From Chryseobacterium sp. JAH (GTDB lineage: Bacteria; Bacteroidota; Bacteroidia; Flavobacteriales; Weeksellaceae), in contig NZ_LMAH01000005.1 in the NCBI RefSeq assembly GCF_001507335.1, forward strand, positions 62,001-126,000: a stretch of 64,000 bases of DNA, written 5' to 3'. Below are positions 27,400-36,487 of this stretch, piece after piece. The position numbers were made by a program, and so were the translations under genes. The notes below the pieces were generated by a model that searched no databases, was not told where the DNA came from, and saw only the letters and a program-made list of their open reading frames with translations. How positions within the stretch are numbered: position 1 is the stretch's first letter; each line of letters opens with the position of its first letter.

Positions 27400-27414
27400 T
27401 TAAATCAAAACTTT

Positions 27415-27422
27415 TATATTTG
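27415..27422 (+). promoter_or_regulatory. -7 element TATATTTG just upstream of an ATG
   Basis: It matches TAnnTTTG and ends 5 bases before the ATG at 27428, so the transcript for the HExxH protein would be leaderless or nearly so. No clear -33 element. Confidence 0.45.
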
Positions 27423-27427
27423 TTATT

Positions 27428-27757
27428 ATGATAATTGTGTGCCAAAAGCTGCTCAAAAATACAAAAATAAACGGCATTACACTCTATCCTTTTATATTCA
27501 TCAAAAATCCTGATGATCGAAAGAATGAAGTGCTTATCAACCATGAAAAAATCCACCTGAGACAACAGCTGGAATTACTGATTATTTTTTTTTATTTGGC
27601 CTATATTGCAGAATATTATTATCATTTATTTAAATTGAAAAATGCTCACCAAGCCTACCATGCAATCTCTTTTGAAAGAGAAGCCTATTGTAATGAGCTT
27701 GATTTAAATTATCTTAAAAAAAGGAAACCCTGGACATTCTGGAAATATTTTAAATAA
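27428..27757 (+). CDS. Small membrane protein with an HExxH motif
   Basis: A 109-residue protein. Residues 38-42 read HEKIH (NHEKIHLRQQLELL), followed by a hydrophobic stretch (about 50-66) and FEREAYCNEL, where a Glu could be a third zinc ligand as in gluzincin proteases. It is far shorter than normal M48 or M56 metallopeptidases. It could be a minimal membrane metalloprotein or a remnant. Upstream is the divergent DUF5522 gene; its stop is 1 bp from the stop of the opposing gene. Confidence 0.7.
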   Translation: MIIVCQKLLKNTKINGITLYPFIFIKNPDDRKNEVLINHEKIHLRQQLELLIIFFYLAYIAEYYYHLFKLKNAHQAYHAISFEREAYCNELDLNYLKKRKPWTFWKYFK

Positions 27758-27758
27758 A

Positions 27759-28364
27759 TTATTTTTCGTTTTGCCATTCTTTCTCAAAATCTTTCTGCGT
27801 TTTTTGCGGTGCAAAATACCTGTCGTGATTTTGCTTGATATCATAAGCGATTGCTTTGTCGATAAGAATGTTTAGATCAGGTATTATCCACTCGGGCGAA
27901 CCTTTTTTCTCTTGACCATTAGTGAAAGCTTTTATAGCTTTTCCGTCTTTCATTTCTATCTTCAATAATAAACAGGGATCCATAAAACCAGAACATGAAT
28001 AACCGGTATATATTTTGTCGACAGTACTGCCATCGTTAAAAGTTATTTGCAATTGTAGTAAATTTCTGGGCTGAGTGGATTTTACACCAGATCTCGCATA
28101 GCTTTGAATGATTTTAATTGTTTTTAAATAAGTAAGGGTATTTTGTCTGCTTTCTACTATATATCCCGGGTGTGTTACACTTTGAGTATGGTCATCTAGC
28201 TGCTTTTCGATTTCAGCATTAAACATATTGATGATTTTCGCATTTTCTTTATCCGAAATGTCAAATTCAGATTTTGTGGGTATCAGATCGCTAAATATCC
28301 AGTACAGGAAAATTGCTAAAGAAATAACTCCTATCAAAGTCTTAAAAGTAGTGCTGATTTTCAT
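27759..28364 (-). CDS. Exported or membrane-anchored protein of unknown function
   Basis: A 201-residue protein with one N-terminal hydrophobic segment (8-26), then a charged region. YTGYSCSGFMDPCLLLKIEMKDG carries two cysteines that could pair outside the cytoplasm. No family is recognised. Convergent with the HExxH gene and separate from its neighbours. Confidence 0.6.
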   Translation of the reverse strand: MKISTTFKTLIGVISLAIFLYWIFSDLIPTKSEFDISDKENAKIINMFNAEIEKQLDDHTQSVTHPGYIVESRQNTLTYLKTIKIIQSYARSGVKSTQPRNLLQLQITFNDGSTVDKIYTGYSCSGFMDPCLLLKIEMKDGKAIKAFTNGQEKKGSPEWIIPDLNILIDKAIAYDIKQNHDRYFAPQKTQKDFEKEWQNEK

Positions 28365-28428
28365 GTTGTATTTTTAAAAATTAAAAATAAGAATTCTCAT
28401 TTAAAATAATTTCTGGAAATTTGCATCA

Positions 28429-29331
28429 ATGAAAATTCCAGAAATTCATATTCCGATTGTTGAAATTCCAATTGAGAAAAATGTGAAACTCTTTATCAAA
28501 AGAGAAGATCTCATTCATCCTCAAATCTCAGGGAACAAATACTGGAAGATTTTTTATAATCTTAATTATTATCTTGAAAGTAGTCCCGAAAAACCTATAA
28601 TTATAACATTTGGTGGTGCTTACTCCAATCATATTTCTGCGGTTTCAGCGGTTGGGAATATATTTTCGATTCAGACCTTAGGAATTATCAGAGGGGAAGA
28701 ATTAGAGAAAAAATGGATAGATAATCCCACTTTGGTTACAGCCAAAAGAAATGGGATGAATTTTAGATTTGTTACTCGCGATGATTATCGCAATAAGCAA
28801 AAAATGACAGAATTACTACAAATTGAATTTCCAGATGCTTTGATCATACCCGAAGGAGGAACGAATGCAAAAGCTGTTGAGGGCGTTAAAATGATGCTGA
28901 ATAACGATACAAAAGATTTTGATTATCTTTGCACCGCAGTTGGAACCGGAGGTACTATTGCTGGGATTTCGCATTTTTGTGAAGGAAATCAGAAAGTTAT
29001 AGGTTTTAAAGTCGTCGAAGACACTTCTTTAGAAAACAGGATTTCAGAATTAACCTCAAAAAGAAATTATCATCTAACCGATGCGGCTCTTGGCGGTTAC
29101 GGGAAAATAAATGATGATAACGTACGTTTTATTAATGATTTTAAAATGAAGTATGATGTTCCGTTAGAACCTGTGTACACAGGGAAAATGATGCAGAAAG
29201 TTTTTGAGATGATTGATGATAATTATTTTCCTGCAGAGAGCAAAATTTTATGTTTTCATACCGGAGGTTTGCAGGGAATAGAAGGAGCCAACATGCTTTT
29301 AGAAAAACAAAATAGAAATTTAATCCGATAA
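28429..29331 (+). CDS. ACC deaminase / D-cysteine desulfhydrase family PLP enzyme
   Basis: A 300-residue fold-type II PLP enzyme. FIKREDLIHPQISGNKYWK carries the PLP lysine (SGNK), followed by TFGGAYSNHISAVSAVG and GTGGTIAGI for phosphate binding. The family covers 1-aminocyclopropane-1-carboxylate deaminase and D-cysteine desulfhydrase, and most bacterial members without plant association act on D-cysteine or related D-amino acids. The sequence does not settle which. Single gene. Confidence 0.85.
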   Translation: MKIPEIHIPIVEIPIEKNVKLFIKREDLIHPQISGNKYWKIFYNLNYYLESSPEKPIIITFGGAYSNHISAVSAVGNIFSIQTLGIIRGEELEKKWIDNPTLVTAKRNGMNFRFVTRDDYRNKQKMTELLQIEFPDALIIPEGGTNAKAVEGVKMMLNNDTKDFDYLCTAVGTGGTIAGISHFCEGNQKVIGFKVVEDTSLENRISELTSKRNYHLTDAALGGYGKINDDNVRFINDFKMKYDVPLEPVYTGKMMQKVFEMIDDNYFPAESKILCFHTGGLQGIEGANMLLEKQNRNLIR

Positions 29332-29410
29332 AGTTGAACAACTTGAAGCAGTTATTTAAAGATAAGCTGACTTTATGAGTTTTCACTTAATAATTCAAAA
29401 AAATAGAAAC

Positions 29411-30466
29411 ATGAAAAGACTATTCTTACTCATTAGCCTTTTAGTTTTATCAAAGTTCTCGGCTCAGACATGGGCTACTGAAGACCAATACATCCAAAAA
29501 TTTGCACAGTACGCAGTTGAAGAAATGGAAAAATACAAAATTCCGGCTTCAATCACGCTTGCACAGGGTCTTTTGGAAACTGGTGGCGGACAAAGCCGCC
29601 TGGCTCAGGAAGGGAAAAATCATTTTGGAATAAAATGTAAAGAAGACTGGACGGGTAGAACCATGAAGCATACCGATGATGCTCCTAATGAGTGTTTCCG
29701 TGTGTATGATGACCCAAAACAATCTTACGAAGACCATTCTATATTTTTGGCAACGAGAAAATACTATACGAAGCTTTTTGATCTGGATATGAAAGACTAT
29801 AAAGCGTGGGCTCACGGTCTGAAAAAAGCAGGTTACGCAACCAATCCGCGATATGCCTCGATTCTTATAGGCAAAATCGAAAGATATAAGCTGTATGAAT
29901 TTGATGATGTAAAATCTACCGAAGTTCTCTATGCGGTTCTGAAAAAATACCCAGATTTGAAAAATGACCAGACATTCATGGCTCGTTTAGAACCTTCAAA
30001 AAAAATAAAAAAAACAGAACCTGTTACTATAAAAGTTCCGTACAAGCCGTCATCGTATGCTCAACAGCAAAAAAGAGTAGAACGCATTAAAACAAAAACT
30101 GAAATTCTTAATTCTATTTTAATTAAAAGCCACCCAAATGGAGGTTTGAAATATGTAGTGATTCCTGAAGATACCAATATTCAGTTTATTGCCAATAAAT
30201 TTAAAATCAGCGACAGCAAACTGACAAAATGGAATGACCTGCAGTCTGATATTCTGAAAAAAGATGATATTGTATTTTTGGAATCGAAAAATTCTGATGG
30301 AAATACACCGACTTACAAAGCCGATTTCGGTGAAGATATGCACGACATTGCACAAAAATTTGGTGTAAAGCTCAATAAATTATACGCGAAAAACAGAATG
30401 GAAGAGGGGCAAAAACCTGCTGCCGGACAACTTATTTATCTTATTGACAAAAAACCAAGAAACTAA
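29411..30466 (+). CDS. Glucosaminidase (peptidoglycan hydrolase) with two LysM domains
   Basis: From the ATG at 29411 (351 aa), signal peptide ending FSAQ. Residues about 25-165 are a glucosaminidase domain: ASITLAQGLLETGGGQSRLAQEGKNHFGIKC (catalytic Glu in LLETG), KAWAHGLKKAGYATNPRYA. The C-terminus has two LysM-like modules (about 255-300 and 302-350). It cleaves N-acetylglucosaminyl bonds in peptidoglycan, in wall turnover or division. The longer start at 29375 lacks a signal peptide at its N-terminus. Confidence 0.9.
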   Translation: MKRLFLLISLLVLSKFSAQTWATEDQYIQKFAQYAVEEMEKYKIPASITLAQGLLETGGGQSRLAQEGKNHFGIKCKEDWTGRTMKHTDDAPNECFRVYDDPKQSYEDHSIFLATRKYYTKLFDLDMKDYKAWAHGLKKAGYATNPRYASILIGKIERYKLYEFDDVKSTEVLYAVLKKYPDLKNDQTFMARLEPSKKIKKTEPVTIKVPYKPSSYAQQQKRVERIKTKTEILNSILIKSHPNGGLKYVVIPEDTNIQFIANKFKISDSKLTKWNDLQSDILKKDDIVFLESKNSDGNTPTYKADFGEDMHDIAQKFGVKLNKLYAKNRMEEGQKPAAGQLIYLIDKKPRN

Positions 30467-30575
30467 ACTTTAGTTGCCGGTTTTGGGTAAATTTTTTTGT
30501 TTCTTTTTTACTCTTTCGCAAAAAAAAATATTGCTCATCAGAGCAAAAGTAACAGAAGAAATGATTTTAAAAAAA

Positions 30576-30646
30576 AAGATTTTCAAAAGTTTGCAAAAAT
30601 GTAACGCATTTATTTTGTTCACTTTTGAAAATCTTATATTTAAGAT
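30576..30646. other. Multi-hairpin intergenic structure upstream of hemL
   Basis: Perfect 15-bp inverted repeat (30576-30590 and 30621-30635, AAGATTTTCAAAAGT and its complement). A smaller AAATG/CATTT hairpin lies in its loop, and a second ATCTTA/TAAGAT hairpin (30631-30646) follows. No T-run follows, so it is not a plain terminator. The 70-aa frames over it on both strands are low-complexity and are probably not genes. Could be a regulatory RNA or a repeat element. The rest of the 257-bp gap (30467-30723) shows no gene. Confidence 0.4.
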
Positions 30647-30723
30647 GTGCCTTTTGTGTTTTTTGCATTTGAAAAATGTCACTTAATAAACCCTGTTTTT
30701 ATATCAATTATCAATTATAAAAA

Positions 30724-32007
30724 ATGAAATACCAAAGAAGTTCAGCTTTATTTGAAGAAGCCTACAAATATATTCCGGGAGGGGTAAACTCTCCTGTTCG
30801 TGCCTTTAAATCTGTAGGCGGAGTGCCTGTTTTTATGAAATCGGCAAAAGGTGCATATCTTACAGATGCTGATGATAATACCTATGTGGATTACATCAAT
30901 TCTTGGGGGCCTGCAATTTTAGGCCACACCCATCCTGAGGTTTTGGAAGAATTAAAAATTCAGGCTGAGAAAGGATTTTCGTTCGGTGCACCCACTGAGT
31001 TGGAAACGGAAATTGCCAAATTCATCACAGAAAATGTCCCGAATATTGATCAGATCAGAATGGTTTCGTCTGGTACAGAGGCATGTATGAGTGCTGTTAG
31101 ATTAGCAAGAGGTTTTACAGGAAGAGATAAAATTGTAAAGTTCGAAGGGTGTTACCATGGGCATTCAGATTCGTTTTTAATAAAAGCGGGTAGTGGTGCT
31201 GCTACTTTTGGAAACCCAAATTCTCCTGGAGTAACTGAAGGAACAGCGAAAGATACTTTGTTGGCAAGATATAATGATTTTGAGCAGGTTCAGGATTTAT
31301 TCAGACATAATCAGGGTGAAATTGCAGCGGTCATCATCGAGCCGGTGGCCGGAAATATGGGTTGCGTTTTGCCTGAAAATAGTTTTCTGCAAAACTTAAG
31401 AAAAATATGTGACGAAAACGGAGCTTTATTAATTTTCGATGAAGTGATGACCGGTTTTAGACTGGCGTTTGGTGGTGCACAGGAGATGTATAGCGTGAAA
31501 GCTGATTTGGTAACCTACGGAAAAGTAATCGGTGGAGGTCTACCGGTTGGTGCTTTTGCCGGAAGAAACGAAATTATGGATTGTCTTGCTCCGAAAGGCG
31601 CAGTTTATCAGGCCGGAACGCTAAGCGGAAATCCTTTGGCAATGAGAGCTGGTCTAAAAACTTTACAGCTCATTAAAAAAGATGAAAATTTCTTCAATAA
31701 TCTTAATAAGACTACAGAAACTTTGGATTTTGAAATTGGGAAAATTTTAAATGAAAAAGGTATAGAGCATAAAATAAACAGAAAGGGTTCGATGATGTCG
31801 GTATTTTTTCATATCAACAGGGTTTCGAATTTTGATGAAGCGCAGAATGCCAATCATTCGCTATTCAATAATTTCTTTCATCAGATGTTAACCAACGGAA
31901 TTTATCTTCCGCCAAGTGGCTACGAAACGTATTTTATAAGCGACGCCATAAAAGATAAAGAAATTGATATGACCTTGGAAGCGGTTAGGAAATTTCAATA
32001 TTCTTAA
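30724..32007 (+). CDS. hemL: Glutamate-1-semialdehyde 2,1-aminomutase
   Basis: A 427-residue PLP enzyme making 5-aminolevulinate in the C5 tetrapyrrole pathway. The PLP lysine is Lys267 in [15 protein letters not shown]. Also seen are [13 protein letters not shown] at the start, [31 protein letters not shown], and [11 protein letters not shown]. Single gene with a terminator downstream. Confidence 0.95.
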   Translation: MKYQRSSALFEEAYKYIPGGVNSPVRAFKSVGGVPVFMKSAKGAYLTDADDNTYVDYINSWGPAILGHTHPEVLEELKIQAEKGFSFGAPTELETEIAKFITENVPNIDQIRMVSSGTEACMSAVRLARGFTGRDKIVKFEGCYHGHSDSFLIKAGSGAATFGNPNSPGVTEGTAKDTLLARYNDFEQVQDLFRHNQGEIAAVIIEPVAGNMGCVLPENSFLQNLRKICDENGALLIFDEVMTGFRLAFGGAQEMYSVKADLVTYGKVIGGGLPVGAFAGRNEIMDCLAPKGAVYQAGTLSGNPLAMRAGLKTLQLIKKDENFFNNLNKTTETLDFEIGKILNEKGIEHKINRKGSMMSVFFHINRVSNFDEAQNANHSLFNNFFHQMLTNGIYLPPSGYETYFISDAIKDKEIDMTLEAVRKFQYS

Positions 32008-32030
32008 AGTACATGTTTATAATGATTAGA

Positions 32031-32061
32031 AAAAGATGAGGGATTTCCTCATCTTTTTTTA
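32031..32061 (+). terminator. Terminator after hemL
   Basis: Stem AAAAGATGAGG / CCTCATCTTTT with 5-nt loop and T-run. The 200 bp that follow before the TonB gene are very AT-rich and show no gene. Confidence 0.9.
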
Positions 32062-32263
32062 TTATCTGAAAATGAATTTAAATAGGTTAAACATATAATG
32101 TTGTTTTTCGCATAGTTAAATTTTTGTTTTTATATAGTTTTTTAGTAAATGATTGGTTTTTGATAATTTTTTGGCAAATATTTTGATATTATTTTAATAA
32201 TTAATTCAAACAGTATAGAAAACTAATAATCGCCATATATTAACATTTTTAATTTTTATCGTG

Positions 32264-33097
32264 ATGAAACACCTACTAGAAAACCAGGAATTTCGACTGA
32301 ATGAAATCCTATTTGAAAACCGTAACAAACAATACGGCGCCTATGTTTTAAGAAATGAATCAGACAGAATTCTGACGAAATCACTTTTTATAGGGGTGAG
32401 TCTTCTGGCAGTAATTTCTATTACGCCAATGATTATTTCGGCGTTTAAAACTGTTGAACCAGTGACAGACGGAGGATATGTACTTCCTCCACCGGTGTTT
32501 ATCCCAGAAGATCCTACTGTAAAGCCACCTGTGAAAATTGAGCCTGTAAAAGTTACACCACCTCCAAGTGTAAAACAGTATAATGCGGAAGTAGTAACAC
32601 CTACAAGAAATGCAGACGAAAGTAATATTGTGAAAGATATTCCGAAAGATGCAGTTGCTGGTGTGAAAAATGATTTTATTGCACCTCCTGCTACAAATAC
32701 ATATGTTCCACCAACAACAATTCCAGGAACTGGACCGGTTATTAAAACGGTACAACCTCCAGTGGTAATTGTTAAAGATAAAAATGCAATTGAAGTGGCT
32801 GCTGTACAGGCAGATTTCGAAGGGGGAATAGAGTCTTTCAGAACTAAGGTGATGAATAAATTTGACGGATCCGGTTTTGCTTCTGATGATGTAATGAAAA
32901 CGACGGTTACTTTTATTGTAGAAAAAGACGGAACAATTTCAGGAATTAAGGCAGATGGACGTGACTCAGATTTTAACGCAGAAGCATTAAGAACCATCAA
33001 ATCTGTAAAAGGCAAATGGATTCCTGGTAAAAATAAAGATGGAGAAGCTGTAAGAAGTTATTTCAAGTTTCCTATTTCCATGAAGTTCGATAATTAA
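32264..33097 (+). CDS. TonB-family energy transducer
   Basis: A 277-residue inner-membrane protein from the ATG at 32264 (a GTG lies three bases earlier). It has ENQEFRLNEILFENRNKQYGAYVLR, typical of Bacteroidota TonB N-termini, one membrane span (about 42-62), a proline/lysine-rich periplasmic linker (PPPVFIPEDP to PPPSVKQ), and a C-terminal TonB fold (about 180-277). It passes proton-motive force to TonB-dependent receptors such as BtuB. No exbB or exbD is in the window. Confidence 0.88.
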   Translation: MKHLLENQEFRLNEILFENRNKQYGAYVLRNESDRILTKSLFIGVSLLAVISITPMIISAFKTVEPVTDGGYVLPPPVFIPEDPTVKPPVKIEPVKVTPPPSVKQYNAEVVTPTRNADESNIVKDIPKDAVAGVKNDFIAPPATNTYVPPTTIPGTGPVIKTVQPPVVIVKDKNAIEVAAVQADFEGGIESFRTKVMNKFDGSGFASDDVMKTTVTFIVEKDGTISGIKADGRDSDFNAEALRTIKSVKGKWIPGKNKDGEAVRSYFKFPISMKFDN

Positions 33098-33217
33098 GAT
33101 TATTCAAAAACAAATCTTTTCACTTATCCACAAAATGCTATTTTTTGTGGATAATTTTTTTAATGTCTAAAATCCTTATTAACAATATTTTAACTCATCT
33201 TTCGTTTTACCCATTCC

Positions 33218-33246
33218 TTGAAAGCAGAGAAAAAAGTGTATTTTTG
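33218..33246 (+). promoter_or_regulatory. Promoter of the parAB-lepB cluster
   Basis: -33 TTG (33218-33220), 18-nt spacer, -7 TATTTTTG (33239-33246), giving a leader of about 12-18 nt before the parA ATG at 33265. It supports the start chosen, not the one at 33145. Confidence 0.7.
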
Positions 33247-33264
33247 AAACTTAAAGTTCAAGCA

Positions 33265-34038
33265 ATGGCAAAAATCATAGGTATCGCTAATCAAAAAGGG
33301 GGAGTAGGAAAAACTACAACCGCTGTAAACTTAGCCGCAGCATTAGGGGTATTAGAGAAGAAAATATTAATCATCGACGCAGATCCGCAGGCTAATGCGA
33401 CCTCTGGTCTTGGTGTTGAAGAGGTTCAGTACTCTACGTACAACCTTTTGGAGCACAGTGTGGAAACAAGAAACTGCATTCAGAAAACAACAACTCCGAA
33501 TCTAGATATCGTACCTTCTCACATCGATTTGGTAGCCGCAGAAATTGAATTGGTAGACAAAGACAACCGTGAGTACATGTTGAAAAAAGCCTTGGCAACA
33601 GTAAGAGATGACTATGATTATATCATCATCGACTGCGCACCAAGTTTAGGTTTGATTACCGTGAATGCACTTACTGCTGCAGATTCTGTAATTATTCCGA
33701 TTCAGTGCGAATATTTTGCTTTGGAAGGTTTGGGTAAACTTTTGAATACGATTAAAAATGTTCAGAAAATACATAATAAGGACTTGGATATTGAAGGTTT
33801 GCTTTTGACGATGTATGACAGTAGATTGAGATTGTCTAATCAGGTCGTGGAAGAGGTGAACGCTCATTTCCCGGAAATGGTTTTTGAAACCATCATCAGT
33901 AGAAATGTAAGATTAAGCGAAGCGCCAAGTTTTGGTGAAAGTATCCTCAACTACGATGCAGAAAGTAAAGGAGCAATCCAATATCTTCAGTTGGCAGAAG
34001 AAGTGCTGCTGAAAAACGAAAATTTAGTAAAGAATTAA
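33265..34038 (+). CDS. parA: Chromosome partitioning ATPase ParA
   Basis: A 257-residue Walker-type ATPase (Soj/ParA). Starts MAKIIGIANQKGGVGKTT with the deviant Walker A (residues 11-18), then IIDADPQANATSG and DYIIIDCAPSLGLITVNAL. With ParB it moves origin-proximal DNA at replication and division. It is followed by parB at 91 bp and heads a cluster with dapB and lepB. Confidence 0.94.
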   Translation: MAKIIGIANQKGGVGKTTTAVNLAAALGVLEKKILIIDADPQANATSGLGVEEVQYSTYNLLEHSVETRNCIQKTTTPNLDIVPSHIDLVAAEIELVDKDNREYMLKKALATVRDDYDYIIIDCAPSLGLITVNALTAADSVIIPIQCEYFALEGLGKLLNTIKNVQKIHNKDLDIEGLLLTMYDSRLRLSNQVVEEVNAHFPEMVFETIISRNVRLSEAPSFGESILNYDAESKGAIQYLQLAEEVLLKNENLVKN

Positions 34039-34129
34039 AGATAGTTTATAGCAATTGGCTGTTTCTGATTGCAAATAATTGATAACACATTAACGCAAAA
34101 AGCTGTAGGCTAATTGCCATATGCATAAT

Positions 34130-35020
34130 ATGAAAGACAAAAAAAGAGCGATGGGGCGTGGTTTAGGTGCGATTTTGAGCGCAGAATCTAAAGCTACGGT
34201 AAATTCAGCAACTGATGAGGGAGCTGAAAATTTTGTAGGAAATATCATGGAGGTTTCTATTGAAGATATTTACCCTAATCCCACTCAGCCAAGAACTTAT
34301 TTTGACGAAAAAGCATTAAACGAACTTGCACAATCCATCAAAAATCTTGGAGTAATTCAGCCGATTACTTTAAGAAAAGATGGTGAGAAATTTGAAATCA
34401 TATCTGGAGAAAGACGTTTCAGAGCAAGTAAAATTGCAGGTTTAACCTCGGTTCCTGCTTACATTCGTTTGGTGAATGATCAGGAATTGCTTGAGATGGC
34501 TCTTGTTGAAAACATTCAGCGTGAAGATCTTGACTCAATCGAAATTGCATTGACCTACCAAAGGTTGATGGAAGAAATTGGAATGACTCAGGAAAATCTG
34601 AGCCAAAGAGTAGGGAAAGACAGAAGTACAATTACCAACTCTATCAGATTGCTGAGATTAAATCCGGATATTCAGAATGCCATCAGAAGTGGCGAGATCT
34701 CTGCAGGACACGGTAGAGCAATTATCAGTCTTGAAAATGAAGAACATCAGCAGGCATTATTTGAACTGATTATCAAAGAAAAACTGAACGTGCGCCAAAC
34801 TGAACAGGCAGCGATTGCATTCAAGAATCCGAAATCTCCTGCAGCGAAAAAAGCAAAGGTTGAGCTTTCTAATAATTATAGAAGAGCTCAGAAGACAATT
34901 GCGGATATTCTTGATGTTAAGGTTGAGATAAAAACAGTGGGAACCGGTAAAAAAGGTAAAATTGTTTTAGATTTTAAAAATGAAGATGAGCTAGAATATA
35001 TTTTATCTCATATTAAATAA
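34130..35020 (+). CDS. parB: Chromosome partitioning protein ParB
   Basis: A 296-residue DNA-binding CTPase. AMGRGLGAIL near the start, NPTQPRTYFDEKALNELAQSI, GERRFRASKIAGL and ENIQREDLDSIEIA (CTP-binding core), then a helix-turn-helix near 150-180 (ENLSQRVGKDRSTITNSIRLLRL). An alternative ATG at 34121 would add three residues. No perfect 16-bp parS was looked for exhaustively in this window. Confidence 0.93.
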   Translation: MKDKKRAMGRGLGAILSAESKATVNSATDEGAENFVGNIMEVSIEDIYPNPTQPRTYFDEKALNELAQSIKNLGVIQPITLRKDGEKFEIISGERRFRASKIAGLTSVPAYIRLVNDQELLEMALVENIQREDLDSIEIALTYQRLMEEIGMTQENLSQRVGKDRSTITNSIRLLRLNPDIQNAIRSGEISAGHGRAIISLENEEHQQALFELIIKEKLNVRQTEQAAIAFKNPKSPAAKKAKVELSNNYRRAQKTIADILDVKVEIKTVGTGKKGKIVLDFKNEDELEYILSHIK

Positions 35021-35656
35021 ATGAAAAAAATCATTTTAACATTTTTCCTGTGCATATCTGCGGTTTTCTTTTCGCAGGTGATTCCCAATGATACAGTGAA
35101 GGTAGAAACCGTTTCAGGTGACAGTACTGTTCTAAAGAAGATTCCCGAAACATCAGTTGTAGAGAGTATTGAGAAGGTAAATGCTCCTGCTAAAGTAGTC
35201 GTAACTAAACTAAATCCTACAAAAGCAGGTCTGTATTCTGCGGTTTTACCGGGGTTGGGACAGTTTTACAACAAGAAGTACTGGAAGATCCCAATTGTTT
35301 GGGGAGCAGTGGGAGCTGGTGTAGGAATTGCCATCTGGAATCAGAATCAGTACAAAAAATACAGAGAGTATTACATCGCAAAACTTAATGGAACTCCAAA
35401 CGAATTTGTTGATCAGAGACCTTATTTGGATAAGATAGCACTTGGGAACGCTCAGGACAGATCAAAGAGACAGCGCGATTATGCTATTGCAATTACCGGC
35501 CTTATATACATTTTAAATATTGTAGATGCTGTAGTAGATGCTCACTTGTATGAAGGACGTAAAGATCCTGATTTGACTTTTGCTCCAGCCGTCATTTATG
35601 ATGATTTTGGAAGCAATCCTCCGAAAACGGGCATAAGTTTAAATTTCAAGTTTTAA
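35021..35656 (+). CDS. DUF5683 membrane protein
   Basis: A 211-residue protein: signal peptide ending FSQ, then AGLYSAVLPGLGQFYNKKYWKIPIVWGAVGAGVGIAIWN and a second hydrophobic span near 160-178. This is the DUF5683 layout. It starts right after the parB stop, as in many flavobacteria, so it is co-expressed with chromosome partitioning and signal peptidase. Function is unknown. Confidence 0.85.
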   Translation: MKKIILTFFLCISAVFFSQVIPNDTVKVETVSGDSTVLKKIPETSVVESIEKVNAPAKVVVTKLNPTKAGLYSAVLPGLGQFYNKKYWKIPIVWGAVGAGVGIAIWNQNQYKKYREYYIAKLNGTPNEFVDQRPYLDKIALGNAQDRSKRQRDYAIAITGLIYILNIVDAVVDAHLYEGRKDPDLTFAPAVIYDDFGSNPPKTGISLNFKF

Positions 35657-35679
35657 TTTTTTAAATAATAATAGCTAAT

Positions 35680-36381
35680 ATGAAAATAGCATTAGTTGGA
35701 TATGGTAAAATGGGCAAAATCATTGATGAAATTGCCACAAAGAGAGGTCATGAAGTGGTTGCCCGATTAAAAGAAACTCCAACTGCCGAAAATTTAAATA
35801 ATCCAGATGTTGTTATAGAATTTTCTCTTCCTGAAATAGCTTTTGACAATATTAAAGCTTGTTTGGTCAATAAAGTTCCTGTAATCTGCGGAACAACGGG
35901 CTGGTTAGAAAGAAAATCAGAGATAGAAAATTTAGCCATAGAAAACGAAACTGCATTTTTGTACGGTTCAAATTTCAGTTTAGGGGTCAACTTATTTTTT
36001 GCATTAAATGAGAAGCTGGCAGATTTAATGAAAAATGTCGACGAATACTCTTGTCAGTTAGAAGAAATTCATCACATTCACAAATTGGATGCTCCCAGTG
36101 GCACTGCGATTTCCTTAGCAGAAGGAATTTTCAAAAATAATGCAAAATATAATGCATGGAAGCTTGAAGAAACTCAGGATAAGCAATTGGGTATTTTTGC
36201 AATCCGTGAAGATGAAGTTCCAGGAACTCACAGTGTTTTTTACAGAAGTGAAGTTGATGAAATAGAGATCAAGCACACCGCATTCAACAGGAACGGATTT
36301 GCATTAGGTGCTGTTGTTGCGGCAGAATGGATCAAAGATAAAAAAGGAAATTTTACAATGAAAGACGTTTTGGGACTTTAA
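35680..36381 (+). CDS. dapB: 4-hydroxy-tetrahydrodipicolinate reductase
   Basis: A 233-residue NAD(P)H enzyme of the lysine and meso-diaminopimelate path. IALVGYGKMGKIID is the nucleotide-binding GxGxMG, CGTTGW follows, then the active-site EEIHHIHKLDAPSGTAISLAEGI. Short relative to the 270-residue E. coli enzyme but usual for Bacteroidota. Co-located with lepB. Confidence 0.93.
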   Translation: MKIALVGYGKMGKIIDEIATKRGHEVVARLKETPTAENLNNPDVVIEFSLPEIAFDNIKACLVNKVPVICGTTGWLERKSEIENLAIENETAFLYGSNFSLGVNLFFALNEKLADLMKNVDEYSCQLEEIHHIHKLDAPSGTAISLAEGIFKNNAKYNAWKLEETQDKQLGIFAIREDEVPGTHSVFYRSEVDEIEIKHTAFNRNGFALGAVVAAEWIKDKKGNFTMKDVLGL

Positions 36382-36487
36382 AGGTGTAACAAAACAACAA
36401 CTTTTCAAACTAATAATAGAAATTAGTGTAATCAATATGTATTACACATTGCTCATCACTTATATCACAGATTAGGCACAGAAATTT

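Noticed and set aside
30470..30686. 70-residue frames on both strands between the glucosaminidase and hemL genes.
   Set aside because: They mirror each other across an inverted repeat and are low-complexity Lys/Phe/Leu; better explained as RNA structure or a repeat.
32341..33015. 224-residue minus-strand frame inside the TonB gene.
   Set aside because: It is a shadow of the proline-rich TonB coding region with no own signals.
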